In this document: positions 29,035 to 40,500 of the stretch, piece by piece | Numbering within the stretch: position 1 is the stretch's first letter | Layout of the letters: every line of letters starts with the position of its first letter | NCBI GenBank assembly: GCA_030248295.1 | Contig: JASANH010000072.1 | Coordinates: 310,001 to 374,000 of the forward strand | Origin: Mesodorylaimus sp. YZB2_4 | Lineage: Eukaryota; Nematoda; Enoplea; Dorylaimida; Dorylaimidae | Direction of reading: 5' to 3' | Length of the DNA stretch: 64,000 bases | The notes under the pieces: model-generated | Seen by the model: only the letters and a program-made list of their open reading frames with translations | What the model was told of the DNA's origin: nothing | The model's database searches: none | Position numbers and translations under genes: made by a program

Positions 29035-30179
29035 CGTCTCCAGCTCGGCGTCCGCCGCGACTGTAACCACCACGAATGCTCCTGTTTTCTACTGCCAGCA
29101 TTGCCTTGCTTCGATTACCTTCCCGGTGTTCAATTACGAGTTCTCGAACGCCCGTGCGTGCTTAAAGTACGGAAGACCATCATGTAAGACACCTTTACCA
29201 AATTCGGACTTCGTTACAAGACCTTCCAATCGTTCCCTCCCGCACCTCTGATTACCGCTCCAAAACGTGATTGTTCTCCCGCTCCTCCAAAACCACCACT
29301 GCCGTGAGAAGCGATTGCGTGGCCGCACCCCCAACAATCAGTATAAGGGGCTGGCGGAGTTTCAAGCCCCTGACAATAGCATTGGTCACGCCGCGACATA
29401 ACACGGTTGTAGCCTAAAGACAGGACGCATAGCGAGATATTACGAGCTTATACACAATCTGTGCCACTGGTACAAGTCTTGGTAATATCATTCACATTGA
29501 ACCATGGATTGAATTTAGTCGGGCCCAAATTATCCCCCTCAAAAATAATTTGATCGCTTACATGCTGCAAACCAGTATGACCACAAATACAAGACACGGA
29601 ATCCGAAAGACGCCTAAACTAAGGGCAGTCGCACAAGTTTTTGATGCACCTCCCGCGACCAACGCCCTCCACGTCGATTTCGTCTTCATTTCCGGCCATT
29701 TCCTTGCCGACAGTCTTCCTAAAAGCAGACAGGTACCTCGCGCTATGTAAATAAATGGGCATGAGCCCATACGGTATCACAGTACTCATTGTTCCCTTCA
29801 AACAACAGTAAAGACTGAAATAGAAATCATACCTTAAAAATTTACCAAAAGTAACAAATTCAAAATGTGTATATATATTTGCTTTCGTGATTTGTTCATA
29901 CAAAATTCTGCTGATGGCTTCGATTCGATACGATTCTTTCACGATAATAATACGTCTGAGCGCCAACCGGAACCACCACAAGCAATCACACGGTAAAAGT
30001 AAGTTTCAGTTTTCAGACTGCTCATGACAAAAGACAATGATAAAAGGCAAAGATAAAATCAGAAAATCATTTTGATTAAATCAAAGTTTCTGCATTGTTC
30101 ATTTCAATATGTGTGCGAACTAAGATTCTTTCGACGAGGTAAAATAGGAAAATCAAAAAACGAGAGATATAATGTTACT

Positions 30180-30330
30180 TTTACGCACATCCTTTAAAAA
30201 ATCAAAAGTTGTTTGATTTTTTCGATTAAATCAAACTTTTTGAAAAAAATCACAAAATTTTTTTGATTTAATCAAACTTTTTTGATTAATTTGCTGCACG
30301 CGTGCATTTTGATTTTGTTGTACAGCTAGT
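30180..30330. repeat. AT-rich foldback stretch
   Basis: Repeated GATTAAATCAAAC and its complement make several overlapping palindromes. The stretch is very AT-rich and has no gene. The whole of 28586-32396 holds repeats but no supported coding exon. Confidence 0.5.
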
Positions 30331-30411
30331 TAGCCCATTTTGACGAGATATAAATCAAAAATCAAAAAACAGAGATATTTTGAAAAAGGCCCCTTTGGGC
30401 CACCGTTACAT

Positions 30412-30486
30412 TGTCAAGCTGACATCTGATTTTTATGTTTTCTTGACAAACAACAGTTTTTTTTGAGGCGCGAATGAACGTCATAA
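30412..30486. repeat. 75-bp direct repeat, copy 2
   Basis: Second copy of 28961-29034, same orientation, 1.45 kb away. Confidence 0.75.
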
Positions 30487-31279
30487 TTTGTCCTGTCATC
30501 ACCCAACTATCTCGATCAGCTGACAATAAAATCGGTAAGCCAGGCGACAATAAGTCCTACTGTAATTAATTTGAATTTTTGGTTCACGCTTTACAGTATC
30601 TCGAAATTGCATCTTGAGGCTGGAAATTTTTTGCGGTTTCTAGCTGCCACATATCAACCAATACTTTGAATTTGAATCTCCCGCCATCACTTGGGAATAT
30701 CTGGACCGCATATGCCTCAATCGGATATTCTAAGCCTAATTTTAGCTTAGAGTGCTATGTTTTTCCATTGTCATATCTAACAATTCATAAAATCATTTGA
30801 TTAACCAAAATGTGACGCTTTCTGTTCGGGCGGAAGCAAAAGATCTTCCCAGTCAAGAGCTTTTCGACAATTAATCTTGAATCGTCAGTCTCAAGAAGTC
30901 ACATCCGTCAGCTTAGATTCGAAGAAAGTGCGGAATATATTTTGAATTCTAACTGGTGCTATGAAGATATAGCCAAGCGATTGGAAAATAATAAACACCT
31001 TTCAGAAGTGGATCGGAGGCTGAAAGCGATCTAACCATTGTATGCTGGAGCAAACTCTGATCGTGAGTATGGCGGCTCTCTGATGTGATCATAATTACTG
31101 TATGTAGTCGTCATTTAGAAATGCACATGGCTCACTTATAAGCCGTGCTTGCTAGCTCGCGCCTTCGTTCCTATAGTGCGTACTCCTCTTTTACTTGCTC
31201 GCGCTTTTTTTTTTTGAAAGCATTCTTTGGATGCGCTCTATTTGCAGCGCTCTTTTGGCGTCAAATCCGTTCGAAAGTG

Positions 31280-31380
31280 TTTTTTACAGTAGGTCCCTCC
31301 GTTCGTGAGATATTCCCGCCAAAAATTAAGATTAAAAATTTCCCTCACATACTTGAGCGAATAACCCGAAACAGAAAATC
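31280..31380 (+). repeat. Dispersed repeat, partial copy 2
   Basis: TCCGTTCGTGAGATATTCCC and CCCTCACATACTTGAGCGAAT match parts of the copies at 27960 (same strand) and 32095 (opposite strand). Confidence 0.5.
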
Positions 31381-32094
31381 GGACCCCCAACTGAAAATTT
31401 CACCATGCTTGCACCTCAATACCCGCCTTAAGCAAATATAGGTGTGTTACGTACTTTGTCTTACATCTTAGCGTCAAAATCGCAAAAGATCTTCATAATT
31501 GCTGATGATGTTTTCATTCCACGAGCTTTCGGGCTCGATCACAGGCTGATACCGCCATCAGACATAGCTTATCTTGTAGAGCAGGAAAAAAATGCTATGA
31601 ACTGAGACGTTCAGAAGTCACAAAGCACCGCCTACAGGATGTATATTTCTGAAGAGCGCATTTCATGGTGCGAGCGGTCGGCGAGGCGCTCGCGACTGCT
31701 TGGAGCTGCATCGAAAGCATGTGCGCGATCGCAGACTCTCAGAAAAAGTCGCGGACTCGTACTTAAGAGCCGCACAACCGCAATGTTTTCATACTTTAGA
31801 AATAAACTTCGTGTAGGCGGTTCTTTTATGGTTTCTGAAAATAACACATAAGTATTCTTGCAGCATTTTTTCTGCTCCACAAGATCGGCCGTGTCTGGTG
31901 TCGGTGATAGTCTGCAATGAAATTTGAAAGATCGTGAAATTTGCCAGTTGGTAATTTTGCTAGTTTTTTGCTATTTTGACCCTAAACATGTAAAGACAAA
32001 GTGTATAACATACCTACTGAATATTTTCTGAAAGGGGATATGGGGCACATATGGGCAAATTTTTTGGGTGTGTTTCCTATTTTTTTTTTTTTTT

Positions 32095-32365
32095 GAGTTA
32101 TTCGCTGGAATATGTGAGGGAACTTTTGAATTCTGCCTTCTGGCGGGAATATCTCCCAAACGGTAAAACCTGGAAAAAACTCAAAAAAGCATTCGATTGC
32201 TCATTATTTTCTGGTCATTTTGATTTATTCAGATCATTGCAGGACCGAAGTTTAGGGAGATATGGGTGATATCGCCCGAGCCACACAGCTCCCACATAGG
32301 GATTGGGGGGGGGGGGGGGGGAAGGTGAGAAACATGACTTTTGCGTGACCATACACACATGTATT
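32095..32365 (-). repeat. Dispersed repeat, copy 3 (inverted)
   Basis: Inverted relative to 27960-28260. Contains GGCGGGAATATCTCCC and GAGATATGGGTGATATCGCC. It lies directly upstream of the LTR element. Confidence 0.6.
32305..32321. repeat. (G)17 homopolymer
   Basis: Seventeen consecutive G. The length is likely unreliable in the assembly. Confidence 0.9.
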
Positions 32366-32396
32366 TTCACTTGGCAAGTTAAGATTCGTATGGGTC

Positions 32397-32648
32397 TGTA
32401 AGGGGGAATGAAGACCAAGTTATGCAAATGAGAGTGACCTCGTTGGATGTAAGGCCTGTTCGGTATCATTTGGTGATTGCTGTGTTTGGAACTGGTCTCC
32501 CTTTGTCTAATGTGTGTTGTTTGTTTGTTCTGTGCCGGTGCACTCTTGCTCTCTGGGTAGATGCTCGTCCTGACTAATCAGTGTCATGCCTGCGTGTACT
32601 CGGTGCGGTCGAGTGGTAAACCTTCTCTATAAGACAAGTGGTCTTACA
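32397..32648 (+). repeat. 5' LTR of the Gag-protease element
   Basis: 252 bp, TGTAAGGGGG... ending GTGGTCTTACA. It differs from the 3' LTR by only a few bases, implying recent insertion. Confidence 0.93.
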
Positions 32649-32649
32649 T

Positions 32650-32676
32650 TGGTTCCCATTGCCGGTCTCCAACCCG
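32650..32676 (+). other. Primer-binding site, tRNA-Glu type
   Basis: TGGTTCCCATTGCCGG begins one base after the LTR and is followed by TCTCCAACCCG. It corresponds to the complement of a tRNA-Glu 3' end (TGGTTCC...CCGGGAATCGAACCCG in general eukaryotic form), with mismatches beyond the first 16 bases. Confidence 0.6.
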
Positions 32677-32779
32677 TGTGAGCCGTGCACCCTATCCACC
32701 GATTCTTCATCTCACTCCCGCCCGATACCAGCCAGGCTTTGCAAGCCACTCATCGATTTCGCCATTTATTCTGCCCGAA

Positions 32780-33337
32780 ATGGCCGATCAGCCGCCAAAT
32801 GCTGATCAGGTCACTGACGAGAATCCCGTCGAAGAGTCTACTGTTCAGATCACGGCCGTCGATCCGCCCCCCGATGAGCGTGACCAATTACCCCCCGCAG
32901 CTCGACGACAGCTCATCTCGGTTGAACAGGCCAAACAACTCCGCCAAGAAGTGTCCGAGTCGTATGAACGTGCCGTTGCTGCAGTCGTGGAGGCAGACAG
33001 TGCCAGGCGTCATGCTGAGTCAATACGAAGTGCCATTGAACGACGGGAGCAGCAATGGGCCGAGGAACGAACGAAATTCGCGCAAGATCGCCTACGATTC
33101 GCCATGCTTGAATCCCAACTTCAAGCAATGCAGACCGAACTGGCCAGGTCGAAAGCAGAGCAGAGTAAGCAACTTGATGTCCGTTCCTCTGCTCAGGGTG
33201 GTCACCAACCCAGTACTGGAGTCATCCCGGTGTGCCCCGCCTATTCCCGCTCCAATCCAGATCCCCGTGCCAATGACCCGCCACACAGTCCCAAGAACGG
33301 TTCGACCCGCTTGACGTCCCCCCCGTCAAGATTGTAA
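32780..33337 (+). CDS. Gag N-terminal frame of the Gag-protease element
   Basis: Starts MADQPPNADQV (a further in-frame ATG lies at 32678). A helical coiled-coil stretch rich in Glu, Arg and Ala (about codons 50-130) is followed by a Pro-rich end. It stops at TAA 33335-33337 shortly after a run of seven C at 33318-33324. The next Gag frame is -1 relative to it and is open before and after that run. Confidence 0.7.
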   Translation: MADQPPNADQVTDENPVEESTVQITAVDPPPDERDQLPPAARRQLISVEQAKQLRQEVSESYERAVAAVVEADSARRHAESIRSAIERREQQWAEERTKFAQDRLRFAMLESQLQAMQTELARSKAEQSKQLDVRSSAQGGHQPSTGVIPVCPAYSRSNPDPRANDPPHSPKNGSTRLTSPPSRL

Positions 33338-35472
33338 CCAGTGACTGGTTCTCGTGGTCACAATTCGAATGGTACGACAGCCTTCGCTTTTGGCGGAATG
33401 TGCTCCGTTCATTGGTTCCTCAAGCACCCCCTGAACCTGGCAATGAAGATGACGTCGACGCACTTCGCCAAGCAGTGTCATCCGCGGCCCTCGCCCGAGC
33501 GCAGTCCGATTTGGATCACACGTTTGGCCCAGAAACCGATTTGATGCAATTCTGGCTCAATAAGATCATGACGACTTATTCTACAGGTTGGGTTTTTGTC
33601 GATTTCTATATAACCATCCCTCTCGATGTCAGGTACTTACATCCCGTCACGAAGCAGCCACTCGTGTATGACGCCCGTGCGCAAGCATGGGGTCTGCCAA
33701 CGGACAGTCAGCAGAAAGTCGGAACCCCGTCGAGCTCAAAGCCCGACGTTGCTACCAGTCAACAGGCCTCGTCCTCGGGTACTGGCTTGCAGCCCCAACA
33801 ACGCCACGTTCAGTTCACTGACCCACCAGTACAAGGTCAGATAATCGTCCCGCCCCCTCCACCAGCCGACGACCTGTCTCAAGTTCCCCGCGAGACACTG
33901 ATCGAATGGTGTCAGGCGCAAGATAACGAGCTGTCATTGGCGTCCTATGAAATCACTGATATGCAGAGGAAGGACAAGGAGCAAACCGCAATGATCCAAC
34001 GACTTCAGCGGGAGAACGAACAGCTGCGTCGGAATCCTCCTCAACCAACTGATCCACCAAAGCCGACGCTAGTCCAGGTTACTCCGCCAGTTCCAACGGC
34101 CTCTTCCAACCCACCGCCCGATCTACAAGCGATAATCAAGGAAACCATGCAAGCCACGATTGTTCCTGCCTTATCCGATCTGGCAAAAGCAATCTCCTCT
34201 TGTGTCACCAACCTAGCTGTGCCAGCTACGGTCGCACCAACTGGTAACAACATCGACCAATCAACCGAAAGTATCGACCTTGCAACGTACGAGCGTCGAC
34301 AAGCCCACAATGCAAATGCACCCCCACTCAGTCAGCTACAACACGCACAGCAGAATACGTTGGCCGGCTCGCGCATCAAAGTAGCCTTGGACAAAGGAAA
34401 GGCGCCGCAACTAAACCTCAAACCATTCGCTGGAGATCCCGATTCTCCCCCTCTCGACGAATGGTTGGACGACTACCACGCACGAATGGCGTCCTTCAAA
34501 GCGACATCAGATGCGGAATTGCTGACGGTGCTGCCCCTGTACCTGTCAGATAAGGCTGCACGGTGGCTGCGCAATTTTATGAAACAACAGTCCAATCGTG
34601 AAGCGGTAACATGGGCCCAGTTGACGGAGGCCATGTGTTCGTACTTTCTAATACGTGAACGATCTTATCTGTATTCTCTCTTCAGAAAAACGAAGCCACA
34701 GCCGAACGAAAGTCTGCAGAATTATGCTCATCGACTGCAGCATGCCGCTCAGAAAGCAATGCCCGATTCTCTGCCCGCCGATCGTGACTGGCATTTAGCG
34801 GACACATTTAAACAAAACGTGCCCGCCCCTCTACGTACTGCTCTCGATGGATACATTCTGGCGAAAGATCAACCTCCTTCATTTGACGATCTAACCAAAT
34901 ATGCAATCAAATGGGAATTGGCGTCGCTTGAACAGACGTCATCAACCAGTTCGCTGCCATCAAACGCCAATGCGATCGCCGCTGATCGTGCTACCTCAAT
35001 GCCAACACCATCAGCCTCAGTCAAATTAGCGACAGCGACACAACAAGCCAATCAAGTGCCAAACCAGGCTCGAATGAACAATCAATCCCACCCATCACAG
35101 TATGTTCGACCACCGCGTGGAATTGGCGACCGTGTGTATCGGTGCCCGATCACTCGCTATCAATACGATACCACAATGTCGATTCCTCCACCCGCCGATG
35201 TAGCAACAAGAAAGTGCTCCGATTGTCATGCAGTAGGACATGTTCCAGCTCATTGCCCTAGTCGTCCGCCCTGTACTACGCCTGGATGTGGACGCACGCC
35301 TGGTCATGGTCCATTTCGATGTCCATTTTTGTACGCTCAAGATGTCGCCGCTGTTCAAAATGGCAATTCATGCATACAACAGCAAGCTCCCTCAACTTCC
35401 GCTTTGGTTCACAGCAATGTCGTCAGTCAGCCGCCTAATCAGGGTAATGTTTTTCCTTTTATATGCTGGTAA
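33281..35472 (+). CDS. Gag capsid and nucleocapsid frame
   Basis: Open from just after a TGA at about 33276. Reads FDPLDVPPVKIV and WFSWSQFEWYD, then Pro-rich and coiled-coil sequence, then a retrotransposon capsid (LNLKPFAGDPDSPPLDEWL, LYLSDKAARWL, NESLQNYAHRLQ). It ends with a CCHC zinc knuckle (CSDCHAVGHVPAHC) and a second atypical Cys/His cluster (CTTPGCGRTPGHGPFRC). The first ATG in this frame is at 33400, so entry by -1 frameshift from the upstream frame is likely. Confidence 0.8.
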
Positions 35473-35488
35473 CTTTCCACCTTTCCAG

Positions 35489-36475
35489 AAACAGCCATCG
35501 CCTGAAAACGTTATCGGCATCAATGGTCGACAAGTGCAAGTCACAATCGATACTGGCGCTCAAGTTTCAGTCATGTCCAGCAAGACGTACAATGATATCC
35601 ATCCACATTGGAACGGTCAGTGCATGCAACCAAGTTCACTCCTGATCACACGACTGGACAACAGTGTCGTTCAAATTTTGGGCATCCAATATGTTTGCCT
35701 CACGTTCGGTACAACAACAATTTTGCATCCAGTCGCTATTTTGAATGACCCTGCGGGTACCATCACCATGCTCATTGGTCAAGACATTGGTTCCGTGTAC
35801 AAGCATACACTATGCGAATCGAGTCAAACGGTCACATACAACAATGGAGCACTCGCTGGAGTCAAGATTCCATATGTCAGCCAATCCAGTCAAATCGACA
35901 ATTCCGACTCTCAAATTTTGATGCCAATCGTCTCCTCTCCAATCGACTACGAATCAGCTCAGGTCAGTCGTTTGGTATGCGCTCAATATTATTCAAATGC
36001 TACCCCCGGTGTCCAAAGTGGCGAGGTAGTCAACAAATCTGCTTCGACAACCACGCGTCATGAAAATCGCATTTTCGTGCAGTCTGCGGCTGTCGCTCCT
36101 AAAGCGAACCCCTGTCCGAAACAACCTCAATCGGTAGTATTGACGACGAAATACGACAATTCGAGACTTCGAAGCACTTCTGACCACGTTCCGGACACTA
36201 CTCCAAAGAAAGCGAAAAGACGAAAGAAAGCAAAACCATGCAATCGACCAATATCTCGTGATCAAATACGCGAAATCGACATCAAGTCAATCGATACGAG
36301 CGATATCCCATCAACTACAGCGCCTGTGGCAATGCGATCAAGCTTCCCCAAACCACGATTCAAATCCAACTTTCAAACTACCAATTCGATTCAATCCTGG
36401 CCAAGATCCGAATCCGTTATCTCAATCAACGCCATTCCGACTATCCCATTGCATTCTCGCCATTGCATGGCGTAA
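35489..36475 (+). CDS. Aspartic protease frame of the Gag-protease element
   Basis: ENVIGINGRQVQVTIDTGAQ, the retropepsin D-T-G-A active-site loop, is followed by SVMSSKTYND and a later MLIGQDIGS, the second half of the fold. About 200 residues of Ser/Lys-rich sequence follow, then a stop. It is in another frame from Gag. A 67-bp intron 35422-35488 (GTCAGT...TTTCCAG) would join the two in phase; a frameshift is the alternative. Confidence 0.75.
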   Translation, partial: KQPSPENVIGINGRQVQVTIDTGAQVSVMSSKTYNDIHPHWNGQCMQPSSLLITRLDNSVVQILGIQYVCLTFGTTTILHPVAILNDPAGTITMLIGQDIGSVYKHTLCESSQTVTYNNGALAGVKIPYVSQSSQIDNSDSQILMPIVSSPIDYESAQVSRLVCAQYYSNATPGVQSGEVVNKSASTTTRHENRIFVQSAAVAPKANPCPKQPQSVVLTTKYDNSRLRSTSDHVPDTTPKKAKRRKKAKPCNRPISRDQIREIDIKSIDTSDIPSTTAPVAMRSSFPKPRFKSNFQTTNSIQSWPRSESVISINAIPTIPLHSRHCMA

Positions 36476-37213
36476 CTCCACCTCATCGATTCTCTCCAAG
36501 CTCATCTTATTCAACTCATTCTCGGCTTCGTATTATGGCTCTACTTTCGCATTGCACTGGTATGTACTGTGTGGCTTTGCAAATCGTGTCCCCTCTTTTT
36601 TTCATTTCATAACTGTTTTTCTCGAATTTTCTAAAAATCGTTTTCTCATTAATTTTTCTTCCGACCGCGCCGTAGTGTTCACCTCACCAACTTACGCATT
36701 CCATTTGTTCAATTCCGTTTTTTGCCAATATGTCACGTTATACGTTTGTGTTTACAGTTTGCACTCTGCACCGAGCATCACCCACTTTCCCCACCTTTTT
36801 CATTGCAATTCTTGCTAGTGATGACTTTTTCTCATGCCTTATTGACGAATGTGCTGTATGATCTGCTTTACTGTTGGCGTCAGGATAGTAATGCTCAGGG
36901 GAATGAATATGCACATGTCCGTTGTTAGGTTCCTGAAGCTGGCACTCCTGCTGGATCACCCGCGGATCTATGGCAGTGCACGACCAAGCCATAGGGTGTG
37001 AAACTGGGTTGCTGGTAGATGGGCCCTAGGTTCTGATTTTCGGAAATTAGGTCCTTCTTTGTGTCATGTGTTCATTTCATGTTACCGATTGATTTTTGCA
37101 CTTTGGTGGGATGCGTTGTGTTTCGTTTATTTTCGGGTGAGACCCTGTGCCAGGGTTCCCGCAGATCCATCACCCCGGACAGTGGAAGTCCGTCTCCATC
37201 GGCGAGGTAGTAA
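36476..37213 (+). other. Non-coding 3' interior of the Gag-protease element
   Basis: About 740 bp between the protease stop and the 3' LTR. The open frame 36258-36818 has no Pol motif, no YxDD, no TDAS and no integrase signature. There is no clear polypurine tract before the LTR. Confidence 0.6.
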
Positions 37214-37465
37214 TGGAAGGGGGAATGAAGACCAAGTTATGCAAATGAGAGTGACCTCGTTGGATGTTAGGCCTGTTCGGTATCATTTGGTGATTGCTGT
37301 GTTTGGAACTGGTCTCCCTTTGTCTAATGTGTGTTGTTTGTTTGTTCTGTGCCGGTGCACTCTTGCTCTCTGGGTAGATGCTCGTCCTGACTAATCAGTG
37401 TCATGCCTGCGTGTACTCGGTGCGGTCGAGTGGTAAACCTTCTCTAAAAGACAAGTGGTCTTACA
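37214..37465 (+). repeat. 3' LTR of the Gag-protease element
   Basis: 252 bp, ending GTGGTCTTACA, followed by GGTC target duplication and, five bases later, the ATG of gene D. It could supply a promoter or 5' UTR for gene D. Confidence 0.93.
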
Positions 37466-37474
37466 GGTCGCCCC

Positions 37475-37565
37475 ATGCAGAGACCCTTTCTTAAGAAAAA
37501 CCTGACCTTTCACGACAAGACAGCGGTGTTTCTGCTTGCAGTGGCTGTATTGGTTTTTTTCTCTG
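37475..37565 (+). CDS. Gene D exon 1: signal peptide
   Basis: 30 codons plus one base (phase 1). A basic N-terminal stretch is followed by about 15 hydrophobic residues (AVFLLAVAVLVFFS). Donor GTGAGG. Confidence 0.8.
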
Positions 37566-40500
37566 GTGAGGATTAACGAGGATTCGACGTTTAACTGACT
37601 TGCTGTACTATTATTCCTTGTGCAAAAACGTCTAGAATATTTAAAGTTTCCTGACTCAGAAACGTCAAGATGAGAAGATCAACTTCTGAGTAAAGATTTC
37701 TATTGAAAATTATATCCACACAACGAAAGCTCTTTTCGTATGTTCACAAAGTGAAGCAGTGATTTATTAGAAAGCCAGATTATGATGAAAAATTTTTTAC
37801 ACCCGCCCCCTCTTGCTGACTAAAATGCTTCCGTTGGATACAGTCGCTACGCTTTTTGCCACTTTTATCTTCCGAAGGTGCATTATTGCGGACCATTTGT
37901 TGCTCAGAGTAACATTGTGTCAGAGATGGATCCTTCGGCTACATTAAGATTAATTTCGTATGGTTTGCTGTTTACCGAACATCGTGCCGAATTACAGTAA
38001 TCGTGAAAGAGCTGGGATGAGGGATTCTTGTCACTGACAGTGTGACGCCTGCCTTTTATCCAGCTGCTAGTGGAAAAATGTGTTCTTATTTACATGCTTT
38101 CATGCCACTATTCCTCACTATGCCATTTATCGAAGGGAAATCGTCATTAACACCAACTACGTTTTTCCCGCCATCTTCCGCTTGCTCTAACGTTAGTAAC
38201 AATAAGTCACCAGTCACAAGCAAAGCCGGAAATCAGGGGCAGTGTATGTGTTTAGATTATCATCTTGTGCACTAAGCTCTGAATTGAGTGTTTCAGGCGA
38301 CATAAGCTCGTGCGCTCAGCATCGAAATGATGATATGGTCACCTATCTACACAACAATAAATGCTACGGAGTCTTCAAGGAAGAGGCTACTTGGCAGCTC
38401 AGCTATCAAAAGTGTAGCGACCTCACCGCGGCATTTTCCCCGACTATGAACTATGGCCGAGCAGCGATTTTCACCAACTTTAGCGACTACATGGAGGTTA
38501 TCACAAAAATTACAAAACTAGCTGAGGACGAAAAAGTCCCTAATGGTCACAATGCTAAAATCACAATCGATAGAACCGTCTGGTTGGGCGCCAGTTCTTC
38601 GTCAGGAGGCGACAAAATATCCGACTACTGTTGGATGAACACAGCATGCGAAAGGGGTTTTCAAGTGTCAAATCAGCAAGCGACCATAAAAGCGGAAAAG
38701 GCGAATGTGACATTATGCCTCGCAGTCTCTGACATTAAAAAAAAGCCTGCAGAGTTTGATGGCCATGAGTGCGATGACAAAAATGTTATGCTCTGCGAAT
38801 TCGGTAAGAGAAAGAATTATTATTTAGCACAGCAGCATAACAAATTGTTGGGTATGGGCATGAGCAGGGGGCGTCGTGCAAGAATATGTTAAGTCTACTT
38901 TACAAATGTGTAAAAGTTATGTCTTATCGTTAGTGCATAGTTCCAATTCAAAACTCGTTACAGCTCAATCCCAGGGTAGCGCCCCAGTCATAGTTTATCT
39001 CTCGCGAATCATTTCACGCACACAAGATGGAGTTGCCGTTTCAGGTTGCAGTCAGACTTATCCACCGGAAACATGCCCACCTCCCGATAAAGCCAGCGCG
39101 GCTCCGCCACCGGCTGAGGGTATTGGTCCGACAGCTCAGACTAAATGTCCAGGGAACGGCGTTTGTGCATTTGATCCATGTAAGAATTCTCTCTTTGAAT
39201 GATTCCCTCTACTTGCAGCCCTAGCACATTTTATGTTGCTGCTTCCTTCTCCCTTTTTGATGTAGCCCAGCGAAAAGGTATTAGTGTGTGTAGGCCAACA
39301 GACATTGGGATAGAGAGACTAGCTGGAAGCCGAGTTTGGCACCTGGAAATCTGGCTGATCCAATGGTTTTTAACTCGGATTGAGAATTCGCAGAAAGATG
39401 GAAATATCACGGTCAAAAAATTTTATCTCCGCGTGGATGTCCAGGTTACTGAGGCTCATTGCTTTCCCTGACATCAGGCCGAAATCGGTACGCAATTTCG
39501 ATATCTTGACTTTAATAACGAGCTTATCTCAGAAATTCCTAAAAGAATGGCATATAAACTGTGTTTTTAGTGATTTTCTAAGTGCCCAATGCCTGGCTTT
39601 TTTTCATAGACTTTGCAGTTTGTGGACTCAAAGATGTCAAATGGCAAGCTTATAATATTTGAAATACTGGTTCATAGCTTTGCGAGCTCCTATTGCCTTA
39701 TCTGCTGCTAACTAATGCCCCGATTCACGTTAATGCATTCGTTTTTTTCCGATACCTCTACTGTAGATATCCATGATCATCTCTATCTCTACCTGCACGC
39801 ACTTCGCTGATATTACTGTCAGTCTGGTACGGTAGGGATGCGCATTTTCTGCAGAGTAGCTTTGCGCCACATTGAAAGTTTCGGCCCGAGTAGACGGGTT
39901 TCGCTACACACAGCATACCTCACAATTGATGGTATTGGGGTGTCCAGCAGGCTCACGATCAGCTTCCTCTTTGGTCTGTGGCTGCTTAGCTGCGTAGCTA
40001 CCAACAGGAAGGCCTTTTTTAGATAATCTAGATTTTTCACTTCATTCGGAATTAAAATGACTAGCAGGGTGTTCGAATTTTTCTGAACCCCATACTAATA
40101 GTAATGCCGTTATGTTGGAATACAGAATGCATGTATGAGAATCTTCACAGGGCTACAAAAGTTCTGGCTATCGCTTATCTAAAGGCTTCCTCTCCACCAT
40201 TTGTTTGCCTCCGTTTGCGTTTTCAGTTTTGCCTTCTATCTGCTGATATTCAGCTGCCTGTATGTCTCCACCACACGCAATGAAGTATGTGCACAGGTAA
40301 CGCCACCGCAACTTGCGCTAGTGTCAAAAATCATCTGGTCACGTTTTTGTACAACGATATCTGCTATGCGATCAGTTCGAATGCAGAAGATGAATGGGAA
40401 AAAATTGTCAAGAATTGTCAAGACATGACTCATATCCCCTTCTACGGATATTCCCGGCCTGCCGTCTTCAAGAACACAAGCGATTATCTCGAGGTCATGA

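Larger units (their letters stand above)
32397..37465 (+). mobile_element. LTR retrotransposon coding only Gag and protease
   Basis: 5,069 bp with 252-bp LTRs (32397-32648 and 37214-37465; TGTA...TACA, the 3' copy starting TGGA), flanked by GGTC (32393-32396 and 37466-37469). The LTRs are nearly identical. The interior codes a coiled-coil-containing Gag N-terminus, a Ty3-type capsid, CCHC zinc knuckles and an aspartic protease. The last 740 bp is non-coding. No reverse transcriptase, RNase H or integrase motif is present in any frame, so mobility would depend on another element's enzymes. It ends 9 bp before the start codon of gene D. Confidence 0.9.

Noticed and set aside
29043-29180. Ser/Thr-rich frame ending PS before GTAAGA, resembling the end of a short mucin exon
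   Set aside because: It has no Cys head or good acceptor, and no following CTLD exon; a remnant of another receptor copy is possible but not supportable.
36258-36818. Pol region of the Gag-protease element
   Set aside because: No reverse transcriptase, RNase H or integrase motif is found in any frame between 36476 and 37213.
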